From Myrmaecium sp. VS I D KN 1 (Eukaryota; Ascomycota; Dothideomycetes; Valsariales; Valsariaceae), in contig JADQAV010000009.1 in the NCBI GenBank assembly GCA_019775845.1, forward strand, positions 1,364,001-1,428,000: 64,000 nucleotides of DNA, written 5' to 3'. The notes beneath the pieces were generated by a model. It saw only the letters and a list, made by a program, of their open reading frames with translations. It did not search any database and was not told where the DNA came from. Below, in pieces: positions 24,231-35,254 of this stretch. Numbering within the stretch: the stretch's first letter is position 1; every line of letters starts with the position of its first letter. Both the position numbers and the translations under genes were made by a program.

Positions 24231-26329
24231 CGGAATTTAGAGCGGATATATCTTACTATTTTCTCTCATATATGGGAGCATGGAGTGGTCACTAGAGGAT
24301 TTGGAGCGGGTGGTGAGTATCGGATGGCTCCTTTCATTCCTTTCCAATGGCATAATCTCCGATCCGGGAGGGTGGTGGTGTTTTTGGAGGCCAGCGGCGT
24401 TTAGTCTTCCTCTTCTGTCCTTTTTTCTCTTGTCTTCCGTTCTTGCTCGCACCGCACGCATTTGCACGTATCGGCTCTGTTTCATCAAATACGTTCTGTT
24501 CTCTCCTTTTTGGCTTCATACAGGAGCTTGGCAGATGGATGACTTGACCCTCTTTCTTCTCCACTCACACATGTACACCCTCTCTGACTCTCACTCCCTT
24601 CCCCTCCTTCCTCCCAATATATCTCCTCATTCATTTTCCTTTTCTGATAAAGCAAGCGCCGTCCTTTCTTCCTTTTTAGTCGCCCGTCATTCCGTTGTTT
24701 ATTGTTGGCCCTGTGATTCTTGGACGAAAAATACAGAGAGAAAGGAAGGCCCGAAGGCACGCCCCCGTGGGGCATATGTAACCCCACAACGGCCCGGCGG
24801 GTTATTGTTGTTTTCTTGATGGAGGCGGGAAAGTCGATGGTGGATGCGTGCATGGCGATGGCATACGGAAGAGAGGAGAATGAAGATGAGGGGATCTCTA
24901 GCGGCGCGAGGGCAGAGGTTGTGGGGTTGTCTTTCTGTGGTTTCTGTTCTCGTTCTTGGTTCTTCTTTATGTATACATGCACACATATACGTTGGATTTA
25001 GATTGGAATGGGCATTTTGAATTGATTGATACAACCTCTCTCTCGATGACTGAGTGGATATGGTGACTTCGATGGCTGGTTCTATGCAGTGCGAGGCTGG
25101 TCGGTACCGTACTCCGTCGTTTTAGGACGGCATGCACTAGGTTGAGTTGGCGGAGTATCCATGTCCAGTAGGAAGGAGGTGGAGGAGTGTGGGATGGTAT
25201 TGAGTATCGATGAATGGTTAGCTAGATGGATGGGATAGTGGTGGGATGGAAGTTGGTATGCGGCATATGCCTTTCCTCTCTTCCTCTCTATCTCCATCTC
25301 TATCTTCTCTCCCTATCTTCTCTTAGTCTATCAGTCTCTCTCTCTCCCATCCTCACTTGGTGTTTTTCATCTTCCGCTTCCCCTTCTGCTTCCTCCCTCT
25401 CGTCTTCATCTGGGCATGCCGATGCTAGGCCGCCGACGGTGTTCATCATACAAGCCATGCCCGTTGTTTTCATGTTCATATCTCTCTTTCCTTCCCACTC
25501 CGCGGTCCCCCGAGTGCGGCGGCTGGATCGATCAGTCAGTACGACTGTTGTTGAATCCTTCCGTCGTACATACCTGTCGCTAGCCGCGCGAGAGTCTCGA
25601 GATTAAGGTAGAGCAAGATAAGATCCCGGTTCGGGGGGGTCGGAAAGCGAGTCGAACCAATCACAGGCCGCGACCCGACAACGTTCCGATATCACTGGCA
25701 TCCGGGGCATGATATGGGATATAGGTGGTAGCCCGCCCAGGTCGCCCACTACTCCCGGACCTTGACCTTCAGCTTTACCTTTTTGCTCTTGCTCTTGTTC
25801 GTTCGTCGTGCTTTTCGATTTTAAGACAGCTTGCTAGCTACCTTAGTGGCTCCACGGACGGCTGTTCTTATGATAATACCTTCCCGGGCTAATTACGAGG
25901 ATTCGTTACCAACTGTTGTTTTTCTTTCATCAATTTTCTTTTCCCGCTTCTTTCGTCTCCGTTTTCCAAAGGCGGGATTGGCTGGACCCCGTCCGTCTGG
26001 CCCCTCCTCCGTCTTCCCAAGTCCCCTCCTTCCGTCCCCACGGGTCCCCACCTTTCCCCCATCCGGAGAAGAGCGCACCTGGTTTTGTATGCGTAACCAT
26101 AACTTTTGTCTCGAATCTTTGGTTCTTCTCACACACCACGCCTACTTTACCGATCAGGTAAATAACAGCAGTCCCTGCAGAGAGGGACAGCAACAGCAGC
26201 CGGGGCACCGCCACCAGGACCATCCATCATCCTGGTAGTTCGGTCCGGCTGGGGAAGGGAAGAGAAGCTAGGAAGAAGGGAAAAAATAGTTTTAATATAA
26301 AAAGGGGAGAGCCCGGCTTTCCTTCCAGG
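24231..26329. other. Intergenic, 2.1 kb
   Basis: No supportable gene. It contains CT-rich stretches (24400-24660, 25265-25400) that probably represent the kinase 3' flank and the leader of the GNAT gene. The frame at 24280-24819 is low in coding character and overlaps the expected 3' untranslated region. Confidence 0.55.
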
Positions 26330-27645
26330 ATGCCCAGGAGACTTCCACCGCATCTGCTCGTGCATTATCAACAGCAGCAGCAATTGCAACAGCAGCAGCA
26401 GCAGCAACAGCAACATCGACGAAACGTCTCCTCGGTTTCTTCGACGTCGTCCGCGCGGAGTTGTCATTCGGCTTCGTCTTCTTCGTCCTCCGCTTGCTCG
26501 TGTCCGTCTTGCGCTGCGTCTTCGGCGACGACTTCGCCTTCGTCGGTTTACTCGGCTTCTTCTTTTTCCTCTCCTCTCTCTTCTCCCTCCTCTTCTTCGT
26601 CCGCTTCGTCCATTGTCAAGGAGACCATTGGCGACGGTGTAGGGAAGATTCCTGGGTTCAGGACGAGTGCTGGTAAACTTCCTCTTCTCCTCTTCTCCAA
26701 TCCCCCCTTCCACATAACCAGTTCAAGTCTGGAAAAGAGGGGAGACATCCAATCGAGAAAGTCAAGAACCCCCGCTAACGTGCCCCCCTCCGGCGCTCAC
26801 AGCATTCCTCAGCTCCCTCTCCGCAAACCTGCGACTAGACGACGATTTCCTCCCCACGCCCACCGGCACGCCGAACTCGATGCGCGGCGTTTCCACCGTG
26901 ACCACCTCCACCACCACCCTCCTCCTAGACCCCAGCATCCGCGCCCCCTCCCCCCTCACCGTCTCTGACGCCTCGTCAACCACCATGACCACCCACAGCA
27001 ACCTCTCCAACAACCCAGCACCAGCCGCCCAAGAAGCCGAAGACGAAGAAGCCCTCCCCACCCTCCTCACCCACCCCGCCACGACCCCCACCACCCGCCT
27101 CCACGCCCTGCGCCTGCTCGCCGACGCCGCCGCCGAAGAGCGCGTCCTCGCCTCGCGCGCCCTCCTCTCCGCACCCCTCCACTGGGCCCTCCTCGCCGCC
27201 CTCCTCGCCCTCATCGTCCGCTGGCGCTACCGCGGCCCCGCCGACGCGCCCGTGCTGCTCACCACGCTCGCCGGCGTTGTGCTCGCGGCGCTGGTCGCGG
27301 TGCGCGGGGCGACGGCGGGCTGGCTGCGGGCGGCGGAGGAGCGGGTGGGGTGGGCGGTGTTGGATGGTGCGGATGCGGATGAGCAGCGGTGCTGCTGGGT
27401 GAGCGTGTGGCGCGGGGAGGTGGTTGGGGTGTGTGTTGTGGGGGTTGTGAACGGGGAGGGGTCCGAGGGCGGTGGGAGTCGGAAGAGGAAGGTGGAGCGC
27501 TGTGGGGTGCTGCGGGCGTGGGCGGTAAGGCGCAGGTACCGTGGTCGTGGCGTGGGAAGGGGGTTGTTGGAGGAGGCGCTGCGTTGGGTGGAGAGTCAGG
27601 GGGGACGGGGGCTGGAGGTGAGGTTTGAGGGGGATGGGATTTGTA

Positions 27646-27676
<31 letters not shown>

Positions 27677-27890
27677 CTCCCACTGCTTCCTTTTGCTTTT
27701 TTTTTTGGCATGTCGACCGGTGTGCAGTGGCTGACGCGACCCAGTTTCGAAACGGTTCCCCTATCAGATGTACAACGGCCCGTTTGACCGGCGGGACGCG
27801 CGGGTGCGTCGGGCGGTCGAGCGGGTGGTGGCGGAGGTGGGCGGGAAAGGGAGTGGGAGTGGGAGTGGAAGGAGGCGGAGTCATGGTTGA
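26330..27890 (+). CDS. GNAT-family N-acetyltransferase with membrane anchor and poly-Gln tract
   Basis: Three exons, 26330-26672, 26803-27642 and 27745-27890, give 442 residues. Exon 1 encodes a Gln tract broken by one Leu (residues 14-28) and a Ser-rich region. Exon 2 carries two hydrophobic segments at about 240-255 (LHWALLAALLALIVRW) and 265-281, then a GNAT fold. The acetyl-CoA loop is RRRYRGRGVGRGLLEEAL at about 357-374. Exon 3 begins FSKRFPYQMYNGPFDRRDAR, which completes the last GNAT strand. The acceptor at 27744 was chosen over an earlier CAG at 27727 because only it keeps this conserved ending in frame. The last intron contains 29 consecutive T. The substrate is unknown. Membrane-anchored fungal GNATs of this layout are common, and the hydrophobic hairpin suggests an organelle membrane. 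Confidence 0.85.
27648..27676 (+). repeat. Poly-T run of 29 in the last intron of the GNAT gene
   Basis: Uninterrupted T homopolymer starting five bases after the GT donor. It may be length-variable or a sequencing artefact in length; it does not affect the reading frame because it is intronic. Confidence 0.9.
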
Positions 27891-28213
27891 TATGTATCCC
27901 AGAAAGAGATTGGAAGGGGAGTGAGAAGGAGAAGGGGAGGAGCTCGGTGTCCCTCTTCACGGCCTTTTTCTTTTGTTCCATGTTCACGGTTGATTTGAGA
28001 CGGGAAATAGTGATACCGTAGATCTCCCTTTGCGACGGCCAGAATCTCATGCACACTTCCTTCCATTCTCCATTTTGGTTTTCCCAATTCGCGAGGTTAT
28101 ACTGGCTCTGAAGATGCGAGGCATTGACTCGGAAGTCCCCCCAGGGTGGGAGATGGAACATAAATGGTTCCAACACATATAATACACCATACCAATTATG
28201 ACATGCCGTCCTC
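27891..28213. other. Short convergent intergenic region
   Basis: 323 bp between the stop of the GNAT gene and the stop of pol32 on the opposite strand. It must contain both 3' ends. No gene seen. Confidence 0.6.
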
Positions 28214-29875
28214 CTACCTCTTCGAAAAAAAACTCATAATACTCCCCTGTCCCGCGGGAGGTTTCTTCTTCCCCGCCGCCACCGCGCTGCTGGGGGCCTT
28301 CGCCTTCTTCGCCGGCGGCAAGCTGGGCCGCTCGTCCTCGGAGAAGCTCTCCCACACCGCCTCCTCCTTCGTGACCAGGTAGCCCTCGTCGTCCCTGACC
28401 GTCTTCTTCTTCATCACGCGTCGGCGGCCGCGGCGGCGGCCGGTGCCGGAGGGCGGCACGACCGCGGGTTCTTCATTGGCTTCTTCTTTTGATGCTGCTT
28501 CTGCTTCTGCGTCTTCTGCTGGTAGTGCTTCGGTGGCGGGAGAGGCTTGTTCGCTCGCGTCGCCGTCCTCCCCTTCTGCGTGCGCGGGACCGTCGGCCAT
28601 GGGTTCATCTGAGACAGATCAGGTTAGCTAGTGACCAGGTGATGTGGTGGCAGATCCGTCCTGCAAGGGTTGCCCTTCGACTCACCCTCGTCGTCCTCCA
28701 TCATCTCGCGCAACTTCCTCTCGCGCTCCGCGCGGAGATTGCGCGTCGAGTTCTCGGACGGCTGCGGCATCGGCACTTCTTCCACGCCGTCGTCGGCTTC
28801 GTCGTCGGAGGACATCATCGGTACTGCGGGGGCGGGATGCGTGTTAGTGTGCGGTTCCGATTGCGTGGCTTGTTGGCAGCAAATCTCACCATCTTCCGGC
28901 TCCGGTTGTGGCTCCGGCTTTTTCTTCGGCGGTTTCGCTTTGGCGAAGGAAGAGAAGATGTCGGATTTTTCCTTCTTGAGTGCTGGCTTCGTCGTTGTTG
29001 TCGTCGTCGTCTTCTTGGGTGGAAGCGCCTTTGCATCGACTTGCGGGGTAGCGTCGCGGGAGGCTTGTTTGCTGGCAGCTCCGCCTTTGGCTTGAGATGG
29101 CTTTTCGTCCTTTGCTGTCGTCGCTGCGCTGCTGGGCCGAGGCGCGACCTTTGCGGCGGCGGTCGTGGCTACGGGTGCTGCTGCCGGCGGTCCACCTTTC
29201 CTTGTCCTCCGCTTGACGTTGGGGTTGTGGATCGTGCCGTATGTCTTCCATCCCTCCAACGGATCCTCCGCGGCTGTGAGCTTGGCGACGTCATATGTAT
29301 AAGCCGATAGCTCTTGGAGGTTCAGCAGGGGGTTTGGTTGCACGCTGTAGACGTGGATGGAGAAGATCTCGTCGAATTGCTCCTTCGTTTCCTCGAGTGC
29401 TTCCTGCTTGACTAATGATATCGTTGTGACCGGTACACTGTCGTCGTGGGCTTCTTCCTCTCGGTCGGACTCCGCTCGGTCGGGCAGTGAGCTGGGAGGA
29501 GGGCTGCTCCGCATGACCGTGTCCTCTCCATCTTTCTCGTGGTCGTCGTTTGATGCATGTTGTGGGCGCTTCTTGCCGATGATCAGGTAGGTCGCATTGA
29601 CAGAGCCGGCTTTCTTGTTGTTTTCTCTTTGGTGGAAGTCGTAGAGCATGCTGGGATACTGTCAGGGCTGCAAACTGCTACTCGTAGTCCACCAATGCCC
29701 ATACCGTTTCGCGGAATCGACATGCACCTTGAGCGCCCTGCTCAATACACGATAGGTGACCTAATCGGATGTCAGCCCAATGGACGAGAGTTGATTGGGG
29801 CATTTGGGAGGAGGTTACCGTCTTGCCCTCGCTGAGGACATGCGCAGCAAGATACTCCTTGTATTTGTCCGCCAT
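28214..29875 (-). CDS. pol32: DNA polymerase delta subunit 3 (Pol32/POLD3/Cdc27)
   Basis: Five exons on the minus strand: 29819-29875, 29705-29760, 28890-29650, 28686-28823 and 28214-28608, total 1407 nt, 468 residues. Exons 1-3 join to give EYLAAHVLSEGKTVTYRVLS then LKVHVDSAKRMLYDFHQREN, the N-terminal winged-helix region that binds the catalytic polymerase B subunit. The middle is Lys/Pro/Glu-rich and disordered. The extreme C terminus QGSIMSFFSKR is a textbook PCNA-interacting PIP box (Q-x-x-I-x-x-F-F). This is the accessory subunit that gives polymerase delta processivity and supports break-induced replication. The 66-nt intron at 28824-28889 has CACTAACAC as branch site, but is a multiple of three and free of stops. 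Start is ATG at 29875, 221 bp from the divergent tubulin cofactor D gene. Confidence 0.93.
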
Positions 29876-30096
29876 CGTTGCTATCCGGAGAGAAAGATCG
29901 TCTGGAGATTGAAGAAGCCGAGGAAGTGTTTCCTGAGGCTTTCACAAGCTTGCGGGAGCGGACCAGGAAACGCGTCGCTAAACCAACACCGCGTCGTGCC
30001 AAGAAACCACTTCTCCAGCCGCTTTGGGAGGCCGCGGGGGTGAGGCTTCCCCGCCGATTCACTAAATAACTCCACCTCGCTCGCCAATTCTACAGC
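29876..30096. promoter_or_regulatory. Shared divergent promoter, pol32 / tubulin cofactor D
   Basis: Only 221 bp separate two ATG codons facing away from each other, so both promoters and both 5' leaders must be packed here. No TATA-like element is obvious. The boundary is defined by the start codons, not by mapped transcription starts. Confidence 0.6.
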
Positions 30097-33000
30097 ATGA
30101 ATGAGGGAGAGGATGATGACATTCGGCTTCTCCGAGCCGCTCCGGGATTGCTCTCGGAGGCTCAGAAACTGCTCGCGAAGAATGTATGGAAGCCGGCCAC
30201 CGACGACGGCGGTCCCCGTAGAGTCCGCCGTGCAGTCAAGCAACGTAATGTGGACCGGATAATTGCAATGGTGAGCACGATCGGCATGATGTATACAGCT
30301 GTTTCTCTGATTGACTGAAGCTCGAACCTTTCCAAGAAGACCCCCAATTACTGGATGCTCAGTTGAAGCACTTGATCCCTCCGCTGGTAGAAGCCTTTCT
30401 GGAATACCTTCAGATCCATGAAGAGCGTCCTCTGAAACAAGGCAGTGTGACATTATCCAGCGCCTTGAGTCAGATTCTTAACACGCTGTGCAAGATCCGA
30501 GGGCAGAAGATCGTCAAGGGCTTCCTCAACAATGAACCCCAGTACCTGGAGCTTGTTCTCACTGCGCTCGAGGAGCGTACCCGCACCGCGCAGGAGTCAG
30601 AGAGCTCTTCGCGGTGGGAAGAGACGTACATTTTATTACTTTGGCTGTCTCATCTGATGTTGGCTCCGTTCGATTTGTCTACTATTTCTTCGAAAACCCC
30701 TCCGCTAGACCGCGTTAAGGAAACTGGAATTGTCCCGCCTGCCGCTCTTCCTGGCATTGCTATCAGAGTGATCCCTCTCTCCGCAAGGTACCTGGATTCA
30801 GCGACCAAGGAACGCGACGCAGCAAGCGCGCTCTTGGTCAGACTGTGCCTCAGACCCGACATGCAAAAGGCCGGACTGTTAGATTCTGTCATCGCGTGGG
30901 TTCTGGACTTCTTCAAGACGCTGTCAGATGCCGCATCCGAGATACATCGTTCACTGGGCAGGCTCTCGTTCCTGAGCGGACTGGTGGCTTCCGCAAACAA
31001 TCAAGAACTTTCCATATTCGCTTCAAGCATCTATAAGTCTTGCTATCAGATCATTAGTCCAGAGAGTGCATCGTACATCAAGACCTCCGCGGTGGCGCGG
31101 AAGCTCCTCATCAAGACCCTGCGCAACATCGTTGTTCATTGTCTGCAAGCTGGGAATCCTTTCTTGGACACCACCGCCGTGCTCGAGGATGTCATTGATC
31201 TCCTGCTTCAGTCCGTCGCGGACGGCGACACTCCCGTACGAATGGCCACGAGCAAAGCGTTGAGCGTGATCTGCATGAAGCTCGAACAGCCTTTTGCGGA
31301 AGAAGTGGTCGAAGCTGTCTTAGGATGCCTGAACGAAGACGTCCTATGGGAAGGGCACAAGCGCAATCTAAGTGCCGTCAACTCATTACGCTGGCATGGC
31401 CTTGTCCTGACCTTAGCCCATCTGCTTTACCGAAAGGCCATATCCTCATCCCAGCTGCCCGACATCCTGAATGCCCTCCTGCTGGCATTGACCTTCGAAC
31501 AGCGGTCGACCACTGGAAGCTCAGTGGGTTCCAACGTCCGGGACGCCGCTTGCTTCGGCATCTGGGCCTTCTCCCGACGGTACCGCACCGAAGAGTTGCT
31601 TTCCATCCAAACGACATCCATCCGAGCGGCCACGACGCACGACCAATCCCTCTCCATCCCACAGGTGTTGGCCATCGAGTTGCTCGGTGCTGCAACGCTC
31701 GATCCGGCCGGAAACATCCGTCGCGGCTCCTCGGCGGCCCTTCAGGAGCTCATCGGTCGCCATCCGAATACCGTGCTAGAGGGCATCCCGCTCGTGCAGA
31801 CGGTGGACTTTCATGCGGTGGGCCTTCGCGACCGGGCGATATGCGACGTTGCGACTAAGGCATCCCAACTGGGACAGATATACTGGGATGCGCTGTTTGA
31901 CAGGCTGCTGGGTTGGAGAGGCGTCGCGGCGGTGGATTCGGCTTCGCGCGCCTCGACGGCACGGGCAATTGGCCTGCTGAGCTGCTTGCAGGGCTCTGAG
32001 AAGGTTGACTGGATGCTCTCCTCCTTGTTATCCAGGCTGGAAGAACTGTCGCCCCGGGAGGTGGAAGAGCGCCACGGACTTATGCTGTCCGTCGCTGCAC
32101 TGATCATGCAATGTGCTCAGTCGCTGCTAGATTCCTCGGACCGGAAGGCAGGAGATGTGTCGATGCACAATCAAAAGAGACTTGAAAAAGCTTGGGGACT
32201 ATTGGAACGTCTCCATTTCAAGGAAGCCGACTTTACTTCGACTACACTACGACCGGAGCTCACTGCAATTGCTACGTGTACATACATCACGGCGACCACC
32301 ACCCTCGGACTCGCCATCTCTGAACAATCTACTGATGCCCCAAGCTCAACCTCTTTGGCGGAGGCCCGTCGTCTTCTGGAGCTATGCTTCAAGAGAGACG
32401 ACGACAGCGTCCTCGATCTGATACCGCAAGCGTCGAAGCAGGTCCTTCTCAGCATGCAAGAAAAAGAACGGACGGACGTTGTTCAGGCGTGGCTGGACTC
32501 ATACCTTCACGCTTCCAGTCATCTCACGGCGCGGACAGCGGGCTGGCTCATGGCACTGGGTGCGGCATACCCTGCGCTCCCGCCCAACCATGCTCAACAG
32601 GCCACCATCGTTTCCGAGCTGACGAGGGCGATCACACCGGCCTTTGAGATCAATGTCAGAGTGGTTGCGTTACGGAGCTTACAATGGACTTTCCACATTG
32701 CTCAAGATGAGCGACGCACTCTGGATGCGGAGACGAGGACGAAAATCACGACGGCGCTGGAGACATCGTTGAATGACTATACGATCAACGAGCGCGGCGA
32801 TGTGGGCTCGCTGCTGCGTCTCGAGGCTCTGAACGCGGTAGAAGAGTCTTGGAGGCTGGATATGGGGTGCATCACGGATGATGTGCACGCGGCGGTGGTA
32901 AGGCTGTCGGTGGAGAAGCTCGACAAGGTGCGAGCGCGAGCGACTCGGTTCCTCGAAGTGAGCGGGGATAGCAAAGGGTACGTGCAAAATCACGGGCTAA

Positions 33001-33805
33001 GGGTGAATGTCGCTGACATAGTGAATACGACAGTGCGGCCATCACCAGCACCAGCGGGATCTCGAGCTTCGCATACTTTCAACACAAGCTTTCCACACTC
33101 ACCTCTCCTACCGCTTCGGAGCTTGTCAAACTCGCCCTCATCCAAGGCTACTCTACCTCCGCCGGCATGGGCTCCGAGTCGGTCGTGCGGGCGGCGCGGC
33201 TGGCGCTGGTCGAGGTTCTCGACTCGTTACCCACCTACCCGGACACCGCGGCGGGAGAGCCTCGCTATAGCCTCCTCGACTTCGGCAACGCGTATATCCA
33301 CCTCCTCCGAATCCACCTGACGACCGACCGCGTCCTGCTGCCGCTGCTGGAGACGCTGGCCTTCCTGTTCGACGCGCGGGTGTTGCAGCGGCTGCACACG
33401 AGTAGCAGCGATGGATCATCGTCCGGAGGGCAGATGGCGTTCAAGTAAGTCGAGTCTCGATGCCTGATATACGATACAGCACAGGGCTAACGCGACCTCA
33501 CCACCAGATGGCGCACGCTGCTCTCGCTGGTGCAGAAGGCGCACTTCAAGTCCACGAACTTCCAGAAACTGCACCTGGCCTTGGACGCGTACCGGGGTCT
33601 GGCGCAGGTGGACGCGGTCCGCCGCGAGGTGCTGCGGAAGCTGGCTAGCATGCTCGCTTTCATTTACCCGACTATCCGTGTCGCGGCGGCGGAGACGCTG
33701 TTTATGGCTACGGGCGATGCGGCGTTGAAGGAGATTGATCTGGGAGGGTCGACGGCGGATTTGCGGCCGGTGGTCGAGGAGATGGTGGGGAGGTGGGGGA
33801 GCTGA
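30097..33805 (+). CDS. cin1: Tubulin-specific chaperone D (tubulin folding cofactor D)
   Basis: Four exons, 30097-30270, 30321-32977, 33034-33444 and 33508-33805, give 1179 residues. The introns are 50, 56 and 63 nt, and all three joins keep frame. The protein is an all-helical HEAT/ARM-repeat solenoid. Recognisable blocks are YILLLWLSHLMLAPFDLSTI near 180, DTPVRMATSKALSVI near 380, RDAACFGIWAFSRRY near 470, and the C-terminal cofactor D region after 900 (LLSLVQKAHFKSTNFQKLH and MLAFIYPTIRVAAAETLF). Cofactor D captures beta-tubulin, and with cofactors C and E forms the supercomplex that releases polymerisable alpha/beta-tubulin. Length is normal for the family. Its divergent partner pol32 is unrelated in function. 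Confidence 0.95.
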
Positions 33806-35254
33806 TGTTGGGAGGGAGGGTAGGGTCGTTGTAGCTGTGGATGTTGGGTTGTAGGTATATGCGTCTGTGTACCTTATGTTGTGGGGATGAAATGTGCATG
33901 CGGAGAGACGTGGGTGAATAGGATCAATCCATCTATCCCTCCATCCGTAAGCCATTCACAGACAGTCCTGCACTTTTACATTGCCGTCGGCGGCGATCAG
34001 GAAGCAGAGAGATAAGAGCATACCTAGGGAAAGTAAGCATCGCAAGCCACACACTCACAGTAGGAGTAGTACACAGAATCGATCCGATCCCCCGTTATCG
34101 GAGGAGGGAAACCATCTGCCCTGCGTGCCAGCCTGGGCGTGACTTCCGTCAATCGGAGTAGTAATCGTGGATGTTCTGTGTGGCTGACCCTTCTTATCTC
34201 CCCGTCTGACACCGCAGTGATAAGCGTTCCGCCCGTGCTTATCTCTGGGCGCTCCCTTCCTCTCGCTTCCACCCTTCCCCGGGGGGATGGATCGGGCTTT
34301 GGTGGCTTGTGGGTAGCGTGGGGAGCATCAGGCTGAGCGGAGGAGGATGGTGCTTATCTACTGTATCTGTCTGTCAGTGCTGTACACATGAAGATGTGAA
34401 CAACGTGAAGTTTGTTGTTGCTAGATGGGGTTTTGCCATTCTTTTGGTGAGGTCGTTGAAGAAGAATACATTCTATGATATGGAAATATATAAGTGAACC
34501 TGTATAGTATGGTACTACAACATGTACTGTACCACTGACTGTACCACTTGGTTGAATATCCGCCAAGTCATCATCACAACTGAACCCATGGAAATCGCTT
34601 ATCTTTCCTCCCTCCCTTCGTTCCAGTCCCTCCCCATCACCAAACTCCATCCATCTCCCCAACTCTCCCTCCCCACCACCCACTACCCGCCCAGAAGCCC
34701 GGAAAACACGAAGCTAAGAAGGGCTAAGAAAAGGCCAAGACCCGCTCCGGTCTGTTTTCTGGGCTGATGGGATTCCCTTCCTCTCCATCTCTTGATGGGT
34801 TGGCAGGCGCCGCCGGCGCCTGGGCGGGCATCATGGCATGGGGGTTGCTGCCTTTCCTCCTCCGGGGAAGAGAAAGAAGGTTGATTGACTGTCGGCTTCC
34901 GTTCCGGTCCTTCCTCTAACTTACCCGTATCCGCGGGATGGATGGTGGGTGGGATAACTGTAGATAGTAGTACTGTACTGTATCTATGAGGATTTGACGT
35001 TTATATCCCATCTCCCTCCCCCTTTTCAACCTTTTCGCTATCCTCCCCTTCTTCTTCTTCTTCTTCTTCTTCTTCACCTCGTCCCAGCTTCTTTTCCTTC
35101 GGTGTCGTGTCTTGCGCCGATTTGCGATTCTCTTTCGCTTCGTGATCCAATCACTTCGATCCTTCATACGTACAGGGGTGACTGGGATCTTGGGAGAGCT
35201 GAAGCGCGCTGCGGAACACGCTTTGAAGGAAGAAAAGAGGGCATTTAAGTCAAT
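33806..35254. other. Intergenic between cofactor D and the ammonium transporter
   Basis: 1.45 kb with no supportable gene. The right part is the pyrimidine-rich promoter and leader of the ammonium transporter and includes a (CTT)n run. GATA-type core motifs occur, as expected by chance and as expected for a nitrogen-regulated gene, so I make no claim. Confidence 0.55.
35048..35076. repeat. (CTT)n microsatellite in the leader of the ammonium transporter
   Basis: About nine CTT units, 180 bp upstream of the start codon, within a pyrimidine-rich leader. Confidence 0.85.

Noticed and set aside
25649-25658. GAGTCGAACC, resembling the reverse of a tRNA T-loop
   Set aside because: Flanking bases do not pair into a T-stem and no cloverleaf can be folded around it.
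27728-27924. Alternative acceptor at 27727 for the last GNAT exon
   Set aside because: It breaks the reading frame of the conserved NGPFDRRDAR ending, whereas the acceptor at 27744 keeps it.
26976-28176. Two long minus-strand frames (about 300 residues each)
   Set aside because: Antisense of the GC-rich GNAT exon; Pro/His/Gly-rich translation without family features.
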